From Arenicola marina (taxonomy: Eukaryota; Annelida; Polychaeta; Arenicolidae), in NCBI GenBank assembly GCA_964019135.1, contig OZ025248.1, positions 18,917,574-18,981,573 on the forward strand: a stretch of 64,000 bases of DNA, read 5' to 3'. The position numbers and the translations under genes are program-made. The notes under the pieces are model-generated. The model had not been told where the DNA came from, made no database searches, and saw nothing but the letters and a program-made list of their open reading frames with translations. Within the stretch, counting starts at the first letter, position 1. Each line of letters opens with the position of its first letter. Shown piece after piece: positions 47,263-58,200 of the stretch.

Positions 47263-49130
47263 CAATGGTGCTTTAGCACAAAGAAACATTGCTTGTCTCA
47301 TAAAGGATAATTTTTCAGTACAAACCTAAGTTCCTAGCATTACAATTGCACAGTGGGGTTGGATCTTCACGATTGATTGCGGCAATTACTGGGAAATGTG
47401 GGTAGAATCGTGACTCCACGGCATTTTTTGGACCTACTTGTAGTCAACACGATGCGAACTCGTAAAAATGTTCATTTCCCTTTAGAATGTCACTGGCGGA
47501 TGTTAAGTCAACGACAGAATTACAACAACCACTTCCAGATAACTTCTTAATTTTTGTCTCTTGTAAACTTGAAGATGAACCTGAGTGTTTTTTTTGCAGC
47601 TTGTATTGTGTGAAGAGCCAAAATGAAGGGAAGCCATTAATGAAAACTCAGGTGTGTGTTTATTTTGCTTTCTTTATTGACGGCAGCAAAAATTTACAAA
47701 CAGTCAGTGAATACTTCGACTTTGCGTCTTAAACTTTTATATAAATTTTAATAGTTATCATTCCTAGAGCACAAAATTATACAGCACGAGACAAACATTG
47801 AGCAGTTGACCTAGGCTACTCATCTCGCGGTGACAAACCACTTGGCATTTACTGTAAGACGACAAACGTGGTACGGCTACGACCTCCCGGATTCCCGGAT
47901 AACTGTAGATGAAGGATATTCCGCATCTAAATCTAAATATTAAATTCAAAGAAATTACGCTATGGCGAGAGGGACATTTATACTTGTTAACATAGTTCTG
48001 GAAGGAAGTGGAAGTTGCGTTGACGTGTTGACATTGCAGATCAACATCATGGTGATGCATAAGATACGGACCTTAACCGGTTGATGCCAAAGATAAGACA
48101 AAGTGGCTAGATGAGTCAACCAGGAAGATATTTTTAAGGAAAGTTTGTAAAAAATGACTCGTATACGTCATAAATAAAATACAATGACAAAATGTACTTA
48201 CATGGCGTGTAAAAACAACATACACACAAACGGGCGTTTGTTTATGGCTATCGAACTCACTGATAAATCAATAAATAAGACAAGGAACGGTTACTAATTG
48301 TGACGTCATTTGGGAGTCTTGCGTGGCGACTGGACACCCACTGCACACTTGGCACGCAACGCATGAACTACGGCTCGGGGTATAATACAGTTACATAATT
48401 GTGATGAACCCCGAACATGAACTACGGCTAGGGATATAATACACAGTTATACAGTTGTGATACCCGAACATGAACTTGATTTTTAAGAGACTGAATTTAA
48501 ACTTCAGTGAACTGCAAAGTCCAATGTCAGGTAAAATGTTGAATCCCGCTGACTTATGCAATTCAATGCAAGTTCGCAATTACAAGAATCTCTTTTACAG
48601 TTTAGCAACAGAACTGTTTGTCATAAATAAAAGTTGAACAACAGTTGATATATATATATATATACATCCACAGAACAATAAAAAGTGATATTTACTGTCA
48701 TTAGAGTGAGCAAATGTATGAATTACTATGTTCCCCGTCTTCTTGAACTGCGCAAATAGCCTTTGTTACGAAGGTAGTCGGATGTTTTTTGCGTATCGAT
48801 TTCATAACAAACGTAAAACGATACTATTGTTGGTTAGCCGCGCTGTGAACTTTTGCAAACTGGGTGAAGGTCCACGCCACCTCCGATGGTGTTCATCCTA
48901 AAAAAAAGGGGGGGGGGGGGGGGGAGTCCACGCCTCAGATGGCCCCAAATGTCGCATCGAAAAACGGCGTCCAAACCCCATACCTCCACCCCCCTAGATT
49001 TGCGCGTCTTCAGATTATGTTGTCCAAATTACGTTGTCTAATTATGTGTCATTATCGGATAAAAATGCTCTTACAGCAAAGTTCAATTCCCCAAAGATCT
49101 TGATACACTAGTCAGCCGTGTACTTGGTTT
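47263..49130. other. No supported gene
   Basis: A possible exon at 47487-47732 (+, ATG preceded by a CCTTTAG acceptor-like site) encodes no recognised domain. A (TA)n run lies at 48648-48664. The rest is AT-rich. Confidence 0.4.
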
Positions 49131-49240
49131 GTGACGTCAGGTGATGTGACGTCAGATAATGGGACGTCAGCCAATGTGACGTCAGTCAATGTGACGTCAG
49201 CCAATGTGACGTCAGCCAATGTGACCAATGTGTGCCAATG
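49131..49240. repeat. 15-bp tandem repeat carrying CRE and CCAAT motifs
   Basis: The palindromic cAMP-response element TGACGTCA occurs exactly at 49132, 49147, 49177, 49192 and 49207, with one GGACGTCA variant at 49162: six sites at 15-bp spacing. CCAAT follows at 49171, 49201, 49216, 49225 and 49235, in register with the units. No promoter or exon is recognised next to it. Confidence 0.85.
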
Positions 49241-50125
49241 TTTAGCCTTGTTCATGACCAACAATCGCATACAATCGACTTGCCAAATGTCATGTCCATT
49301 GTTTCAAGATACTTCCTGTGCTCTTTTAGCTTGTAAATAGTCATTTTATTTCAATAAATAGATACGAATATGATTCAGCGTGGTCGTTATATCCAGTGTC
49401 GTGCGATGTGGCCTATTAAAACATGATAAATAATAGGAAATAATCGATTGTTATCTCCAGGCAGCGTGGACGTGGCATGATTTGTGACCGTCTTAATATT
49501 CGTTATGGGTATATATATCCCAGGTTAAAGCAGAAAAGCACAAATCTCCAATCGCATGCACTGTAACGTGTCATATTATTCTTTCGTGCATCGCATGTTG
49601 GTTGTTTTGGATATTCAAGAATAAAGACCTGCATATACAAATGTTTCTCATTGGAATTTATGAGTGTATGAGCAGCTTTAAATGTGAAATAACAAATCTC
49701 ACTCGTGCGACATGACACGTGACAATATAAAGTACGACGTTTAGACGTCCAATCGTGTGCCTTAGTTACAGCGTAATAACGTGCAGCACAGCTTGACACG
49801 CGCATCACCATGGTTACGTGTCACAAACTCCATGTTGTATCTAGTGCGCAGTTGTTTGCTCATGTGTGCATTATGTACACCGAGTTGCTTATAGATAGTG
49901 CGACCAGTTCCGGGTCATCATAATTAACTGGAAGGAAACATGAACGCTTTCCCAACGAACGGTAATTACTGAATGACTAGGGCTTTGCAATTAGTAGGAG
50001 TAATAAAAGTACTCCAGACCTACCGTAATTGGCAAAAATAATTGTACAATAACAAAATGTAGAAAGCAAAGTGCAAAAAGGGAGGACGTCGACAATCGGG
50101 TCGGCGATCGTCGACTGTTGGGTCA
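49241..50125. other. Probable 3'-flanking DNA of the 50.1-kb gene
   Basis: AT-rich. No exon is recognised; any 3'UTR of the minus-strand gene ending at 50126 would lie here. Confidence 0.4.
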
Positions 50126-50880
50126 TCAGACGTTGGTTTCCGGTTCCGAGTTCTCCGCTCCCGAGCTGTCGAGATCTTTCATTGACTCTGCTTTGTCTGA
50201 TTCCTGTGCACTGGAGCTCTGGCAGCCGCCACCTCCGCCCTCCCCACCACTCTCGGGGGCTTTAGGCTTCCCCTGTGCGATCAACAGCGCCAGCCCGGCT
50301 GCAAGGGGAGGAAAGAAAGCATATGTGTTAATAATAAGCATAAACACTAGATACCTAATTATGCAAAGGACGTTATTTCTGGGCGAACGCTACGGGATAA
50401 CGAAGGGCCGGATATTTCAGATATAGTGCAGAAAGCTATGGAAACGGCGTTCCAGGAAATACACTGTTTATATCAAGGCTACCCAGGCTGTCGCCGATGT
50501 AGAGAGCATGTAGATAATGACCCGGATGTAAGACGGTGGAGTCCGCCCTCTGGTGAGACCACGCCCATGGCTTCGTCACCAGGGAGAAACTTCCGGTCAA
50601 AGACACATGAGTCACTCAGGAAACTACTTTGTATTGAGGTGTCATCTTTGATTAGTAGATATAGAGGTGTACAATCAGTCTGTAAGAGCCAGTTTGGCAA
50701 TGACGTCACACTGACCAAAGTGAATACCGAAACATACAGAAACTAGATCTAAATGCACTAATAATAATAAATAGAAAGACACTTACCAAAAAGGTGTAAG
50801 CATCTACTCTGCCACCAATACGGTCCAAGGCCAAAGTAATCTAATCCAAAGAAACCTCTCAAACATCCAGTGAAGAAATC
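50126..50880 (-). CDS. Last two exons of an unrecognised (membrane?) protein
   Basis: Exon 50880-50787 has acceptor TTTACATTAG and donor TTTG|GTAAGT. It encodes DFFTGCLRGFFGLDYFGLG, then PYWWQSRCLHLF. It joins in phase to 50298-50126 (acceptor CTCCCCTTGCAG), which encodes AGLALLIAQGKPK, then a hydrophilic Gly/Ser/Glu-rich tail ending SEPETNV and a TGA. The aromatic/hydrophobic first part followed by an acidic tail suggests the end of a polytopic membrane protein. The last residues T-N-V fit a class I PDZ ligand. Earlier exons, at higher coordinates, were not found. I do not recognise the family; the main support is the matched splice phase. Confidence 0.5.
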
Positions 50881-51781
50881 CTAATGTAAAATAAAGACTG
50901 ACGTGTCCAAAGATATTCACCACATCAATGAACTGCTAGTTTCGACAGGTATTCCACGGCGCTCAATCTGTGGGTGTCATTGATGCAGCTGAATGGCTGT
51001 AGCTTTCTACTCGTAGCTAAATAGCATAGTGCGGACTGCAGGTGAAGAGCAGGAGCTGAGCTAGGTGTTGTCAGCGAGGACGGCTGGTGTCACCAAACAC
51101 GTATTGGACAGCGGGCAAGCAGAGAGAGGCAGAGCACGCGGCACCAGTAGGGAGTGGGGACAACACCAAATAACAAGACATCATATCAGGCACGGTGCCA
51201 ATACCATACGCTGTGGCTTTTCTATTGCACACCGACAATGATATTATATGAAGTAGATACTTCTAGGAAGAACGATCGTAACTTTAATATGTTTTCGGTT
51301 CCTACCTAAAATATGTGGCCTAGTGACCCATATGTAATGTAAACGTTGATCCGTAGGTTGGCCTGAAGGGGGTTGCGCAGCAGTAGGCTATTGCTATGTC
51401 ACTTAGCTTTAACCACCTATCTATCCTGCTTTTGGACTCACATTTGTAATAACGGAACTCCTTCACGATACCATCTCAATTGAAAGACTTTTTAAATGTG
51501 ATATTCGGCAAAGTTTATTATAGGCCACATGCACCGAGTTTAGTTAACTAACATGTGATAATACGTTTCTGGAGTATAATATAATATAATATAATGAGCA
51601 ATCCACGATGCCCTACCAGCACTACGCCCATCGTAATCTGATTGCCAGTGAGTATGTTTTATCTGTTTGTATATGGCTCGGATGTATCAGCCCCGTATAA
51701 TCTTCTCACCATAGACACGACGGTTCGTCACTAAAGCACACTTGGGCTAATTTTACATTTCGATTTAAAAGTTCACACTCA
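50881..51781. other. No further exon securely identified
   Basis: Upstream exons of the minus-strand gene may be here but none is recognised. A short plus-strand frame, ATG at 51608 (MPYQHYAHRNLIA) running into GTGAGT at 51648, could be a small first exon but has no other support. Confidence 0.35.
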
Positions 51782-51789
51782 CACCTCAA

Positions 51790-51948
51790 AGGCGGATCTA
51801 GGGGAGGGCCGAGCCGGCCAAGGCCCCCCTTTAAGGGCCGAAATTTATACCATTTAACATGAAAACCGACTGAAAACCGAAACCGGCATATCTGGATCCG
51901 ACCCTGAAACCGGCCCCCCCTTATCCCGATTTTCTGGATCCGCCCCTG
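51790..51948. mobile_element. hAT-type MITE, 159 bp, 8-bp target duplication
   Basis: The direct repeat CACCTCAA flanks it at 51782-51789 and 51949-51956. The right end, inverted, reads CAGGGGCGGATCCAG; the left reads AGGCGGATCTAG with small deletions. Eight-base duplications and CAGGGGCGGATC-like ends are typical of hAT elements. It has no coding capacity. Confidence 0.85.
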
Positions 51949-51956
51949 CACCTCAA

Positions 51957-52257
51957 AACAGATATGTTGCCTAACACGATGTTAAGCTGCCTTTCTCCAT
52001 GCTTACACCACCCGAGTAACAAACCAGAGTCACGATACAATAGAGTATGCAGACAAAGCATAGTAAAAAAACATATACAAAATACAATACTTAATTACCA
52101 CGAAGGTCAAACAAATTCAGTGTGACATAGTAACCCAGGCAGACATAAAGGGAAACGAAGCACAAGGAAAGCCAACCATGCGTTGTATTAAGAGTCCGTA
52201 ATTATTAAGACGAACGGCTAGAGAAAGAGGAAGTGGGATATGTAAGCGACCACAGCT
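51957..52257. other. Probable 3'UTR and flank of the receptor gene
   Basis: AT-rich sequence downstream of the receptor stop codon at 52258, without another feature. Confidence 0.45.
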
Positions 52258-55200
52258 TTAGTCCTGACTAGTGGCGTGAAGCTCAATCTCCTCGTCAGTC
52301 CTAGCGACTTCCGGTAAGGTTTCGGACAGGTTATTTCGAGGGACAAAACTGTATTGGTCGCCACCGCTCTGGTGGCTGCCGTTGGTTGTGACGTCACGAC
52401 CGGTCTGATGGCCGCCATTAGTCGTGACGTCACTAGCACCAGTGGACGAGCGGCCCACGTGACCAGTTTCCTGCTCGCGCGAGGTCGACAAGGGCGTCGT
52501 GCACGTGACCTCGTCCTGGAGGTCACCGCACTCGTGTGCGGAAGTCATCAGGGTCATATCGGTTTCAAAATTACTTGGTGAGGTGATGTCCCCGTTCATG
52601 GCGGCCAGGGACGTGAAGCGACCGCTCTGTCGACCGAAGAACGGCCGCGGGCCCGTCCCCTTGGCCCCCTGGCGGACGTTTTTGTGGGGCTGGAAGAGGA
52701 CGATGTAGACCTTGGGGACGAAGAGGCAGCCGAGGATGACGGTGGCGCTGATACTGACGCACATGCACAGCGTCGTGATCTGTATCTGTGGAGGAAGGTA
52801 AACACGGCAGCGAGATTAGGGACCACGTGGCCATGTCATCCGGTCATAACCACAAATGATAAAGCAACATATATTTGTCTTTTCCGTTTTTCTGCAGAAA
52901 TATTTGGAATGCAGTGCCGTGTTTTAATGAGCAGGACGTAACTATCAGACTGGTTGTGTCTTATTCGTAAATGCTTCATACAAAATAACGATCCATAGTA
53001 ATTGCAGTTATTTTATCCCCCACAAATGGCTGTATGAAGAGGACACCCTATCACTAGTGCCGAAGCGGATGGGAATCAGTGCCAGCCAGACGATACTCAC
53101 CTTAAAATCACTCATGTTAGTGCCGAAGTAGGTGGGAATCAGTGCCAGCCAGACGATACTTACCCTAAAATCACTCATGTTAGTGCGGAAGTAGATGAGA
53201 ATCAGTACCAGCCAGACAATACTTACCCTAAAATCACTCATGTTAGTGCGGAAGTCGATGGGAATCAGTACCAGCCAGACGATACTTACCCTAAAATCAC
53301 TCATGTTAATGCGGAAGTAGATGGGAATCAGTACCAGCCAGACGATAATTACCCTAAAATCACTCATGTTAGTGCCGAAGTAGATGGGAATCAGTGCCAG
53401 CCAGACGGTACTTACCCTAAAATCACTCATGTTAATGCGGAAGTAGATGGGAATCAGTACTAGCCAGACGATACTTACCCTAAAATCACTCATGTTAGTG
53501 CCGAAGTAGATGGAAATCAGTGCCAGCCAGACGGTACTTACCCTAAAATCACTCATGTTAGTGCAAAAGTAGATGGGAATCAGTGCCAGCCAGACAATAC
53601 TTACCCTAAAATCACTCATGTTAGTGCCGAAGCAGATGGGAATCAGTACTAGCCAGACGATACTTACCCTAAAATCACTCATGTTAGTGCTGAAGTAGAT
53701 GGGAATCAGTGCCAGCCAGACGATACTTACCCTAAAATCACTCATGTTAATGCCGAAGTAGATGGGAATCAGTACCAGCCAGACGGTACTTACCCTAAAA
53801 TCACTCATGTTAGTGCAAAAGTAGATGGGAATCAGTGCCAGCCAGACGATACTTACCCTAAAATCACTCATGTTAGTGCCGAAGTAGATGGGAATCAGTA
53901 CTAGCCAGACGATACTTACCCTAAAATCACTCATGTTAGTGCTGAAGTAGATGGGAATCAGTGCCAGCCAGACGATACTTACCCTAAAATCACTCATGTT
54001 AATGCCGAAGTAGATGGGAATCAGTGCCAGCCAGACGGTACTTACCCTAAAATCACTCATGTTAGTGCAAAAGTAGATGGGAATCAGTGCCAGCCAGACG
54101 ATACTTACCCTAAAATCACTCATGTTAGTGCCGAAGTAGATGGGAATCAGTACTAGCCAGACGATACTTACCCTAAAATCACTCATGTTAGTGCTGAAGT
54201 AGATGGGAATCAGTGCCAGCCAGACGATACTTACCCTAAAATCACTCATGTTAGTGCCGAAATAGATAGGAATCAGTGCCAGCCAGACGATGCAGGTGGA
54301 GTACATGGTGAATGCTATGTATTTGGCCTCGTTAAAGTTCTCCGGGATCTTGCGAGTCTTGAAGGCGTACACTGTACACATGATGATGAGCACCATGTTG
54401 TAGAGCAGGGAGACGACCACCGCCACGTTGGTGCTCTTGCACCGCAGCACCACCGTCCGGGGGTCCGGGTAGACCAGCGCCACGTCCGGCAGGTCCATGC
54501 CCACCCACGTGATCGCTCCGATGATCTGCACGGACACGAGGCAGAAGCAGATGACGAGCTGGGAGCGCGGACTGGTGTAGCTCGGCCGCTTCACCATGGC
54601 CTTCACCCCGCGGTTGAAGATTCGCGATATCCGGTTAGTCTTGGTGAACATGGAGGCGAAGCAGATGGAGAGGGAGAGACCCAGGCCGATCCGCATGAAG
54701 CAGCAGGACACGAAGCTGGGCCTGGCGACCATGATGAAGGTCATGGTGTAGGACATGAGGAGGCCGCCCATGAGGACGAAGCAGAGCTCGCGGCCCGAGG
54801 CCATGATGACCGGGGTCCGGTTGTACTTGAGGAACACGGCGAAGATGAAGAGCGTCAGCAGGATGCCGACCGACGCGAAGACGACGGGCACGATGGCCCA
54901 GGGACTGTCCATCGTCAGGTACTGGATGGGCAGGTCGTGGCAGTGGGTCTTGTTGGGGTTGGGGAAGGTGCCGTTCCTGCAGGCCTCGCACGTGTTCTCG
55001 TCCTTGAGGATCTCGTGGGGCTGGCACTGGATGCAGACCCAGCAGCAGCTGTCCAGTGCCTCGTTCTTCTGCATGATGTGGCCTGACGCGCAGGGCTCGC
55101 TGCACACGGACCGCGGCATGGCCAGCGAGTTGTTCTTCCACCGGGTCATCGTCAGGTTGATGAAGAAGCTGCGAAGAACACAGCACCGCAAGGGTTTGAT

Positions 55201-58200
55201 AAGACACACCGAAGGGAGCATTTCACGCAAAACCAACATCAGATGTCCAGTCGTTGTCTACAGCAATAGCGATAGCAATAATGTGGTCCACCGCAGCTCT
55301 ATCAGAGTATCATTGATGTAATGTTACCAGTAGGTCTGAATTACATATAGCCGTAAACTTGAGGATTATCAATTGCGGTGGACAACATGTAATACAAAGA
55401 AAACCAGGTAACCCGGTAGTCAGCACATCTAGCTGTCAGTCTGGTAATTCATTTCGGTAGACATGTTCCAATGTAATTCGGTAGACATGTCCCTCTGTCA
55501 GGAGGTTGGACTGACCTGTCTGACCAGGTTCCCATGGGGACTGACCTGTCTGACCAGGTTTATATGGGGACTGACCTGTCTGACCAGGTTTATATGGGGA
55601 CTGACCTGTCTGACCAGGTTCCCATGGGGACTGACCTGTCTGACCAGGTTTATATGGGGACTTACCTGTCTCACCAGGTTTATATGGGGACTGACCTGTC
55701 TGGCCAGGTTCCTATGGGGACTGACCTGTCTGACCAGGTTTATATGGGGACTGACCTGTCTGACCAGGTTTATATGGGGACTGACCTGTCTGACCAGGTT
55801 TATATGGGGACTGACCTGTCTGACCAGGTTTCTATAGAGACTGACCTGTCTGACCAGGTTTCTATGGAGACTGACCTGTCTGACCAGGTTTCTATGGAGA
55901 CTGACCTGTCTGACCAGGTTACTATGGGGACTGACCTGTCTGACCAGGTTCCTATGGGGACATAGTCGTAGGATCCGTCGTCATCCTTCTGGTACTGGTA
56001 GATGGTGTAGCGCCCCATGGCGTCACCATCCTCATTGAACTTGACGGTGTGACCGGCCGCTCCTGTCGGGTAACCATAGATACTGCATAAACATACATCC
56101 ATTCACGACAGTGAAACGACACAGACAACATGCAAATCATTATAATCAAGTTGACGACACGGATTTCGATCGATCATCATCTGTTTTGCATATTATTTAG
56201 ACTGGCAATGAAGTTTTATATGCATTAAACTTAAGATGCATAATATATTTTACATATACACGTGACGTGACACAAGATCGAATCCACTATTTACGAAACC
56301 AAATGACCTTCTTGTATTATACGTGGTAAAGAAGAACCACTTGCATACATTATTGAGTGCATGGCTGGAAATGGGCCACGTCTCAAATTATACATCTTTC
56401 TGCTTCCTATGTCAATATGAATCAAACGGTCAGAATACACATGCAGACATGCAGGGGAAGCCGGGGAATTACACGCCGATCATCATAAGATACTTCCTCA
56501 ACATGGTTTGAGACGCTCCAGGACGAGGCTTCATATCCGCCCCGAAGACACGGTATGGTACTTAGCGTTGAGGAACTGCCTTATTATTTTATATTTTACA
56601 TAATATTGATGTGATGACGTATATCAATGGACGTAAACTTGGTGTTTTGACGGAAGAGGCCCCTGTACCACTAGGAGATGCCATTATCTTCAGGCGGCAG
56701 GACTGCGGCACTCAGCGTCCAATGCATCCCTTGCCGCGATGGACCGCAGTTCACGTGGTCACCCCTAGATACGGATTGTACAGTGTGGTGTACCCCATGG
56801 TCGGCTGCAGCACGTGTCCGACCTTCGGGGCAAAGATCATTATTCATCCGCAGCGTCCTGGTTTTATCGCTGATGAAAACTTTGAAGCGCCTAATGGCCA
56901 CATCAGCTGTGCAACACACGCACTCGGGACAAACCTTCTTCTATCGCCCGTGGATTCGGCTTCGGGACATGAGATAACGAAGTGACAAACAATTTTTGTC
57001 GGTGCAAATTTGTCTTGATTTTTGGAAGGGACTGAGGGGAGAGAGAGGGAGGGCGACAGAGGAGAAAATGAAAGAGAATGAGAGAAACGGGAAAGGAGTG
57101 CGGGAAAGAAACATACAGAGAGAGAGATAGAGAGGCAAGCTCCCCGCACGGTGGCGCTAGGCAAGCTAGCTTTTACCGCTGCTGTCGGCCGGGGGCAAAT
57201 TTCAAGAATCTTGAAAAATTGTCAAATCAGCTGTAATTTCGTAAAAACATTATACTTTTGAAGAATAAAACATAAAAATAACGAGCTCTGTGTATTTACA
57301 GCAAAAAACATCTTGTACCCTTTCGAAAAAGTTATAATTGTGGCAGAACTCACCCGATTTCATGTGTTGTTAGGCTTAGACTAGGTCCCAGCACTAACTT
57401 GCACAAATGCGCGACGCATTTTTCCTATCAGTTTGCGCAGCGCCGCCCTGGCGAGCGGATGTGAAAACGCATTGAGGACGTAGGCGACAACAGAGATATA
57501 ATGGAGCTGTAGCGGAGTGAGTCGAAGGTAGAGAGTGATAGAGAGGGTGGAGTGGGAACGCGCATGCGTGGTTTACCACCTCCATGGCCTTGTTGTTCTC
57601 TGCACAACCTAATGAGGTGTTGTGATCTTTTTTCGGGTGTTGCATCGAAGACCAGGAACCACTTGTGGTCACTTCATGTACAAGGAATCTTCGAAGACGG
57701 AGAATATGGCGACGCACTAACAGCTACCGCCTATCTACTGTAACGTTATCACAGCTAATGAACGTATTATTTGGGGCAAGAGACAAATACAAATTTTCTG
57801 GAACCAAAATGTGGCTCGATACTCAACCAAAGACCGTAGTGATCGACGCACTGCCGAGATCCACACGAGGCCATGTCTCCCTTGATCCACACGAGATCAT
57901 GTCTCCCTTGATCCACACGAGGCCATGTCTCCCTTGATCTACAGGCCATGTCTCCCTTGATCCACGAGGTCATGTATCCCTTGATCTACAGGCCATGTCT
58001 CCCTTGATCCACGAGGCCATGTATCCCTTGATCTACAAGAGGCCATGTCCCCTTGATCAACACGAGGTCATGTCTCCCTTGATCCACACGAGGCCATGTC
58101 TCCCTTGATCCACACGAGGCCATGTCCCTCTTGATCCACACGAGGTCATGTCTCCCTTGATCTACCCGAGGCCATGTCTTCCTTGATCCCCACCAGGCCA

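Noticed and set aside
49131-49340. Plus-strand frame with SANVT repeats
   Set aside because: It follows from the 15-bp period of the CRE array and has no further support.
54635-55321. 190- and 188-codon frames overlapping the receptor TM exon
   Set aside because: Shadows in other frames of the highly GC-rich receptor exon.
55463-55965. Plus-strand frames of CLTRFIWGLT and DLSDQVYMGT repeats
   Set aside because: They are antisense shadows of the 30-bp exon-junction array.
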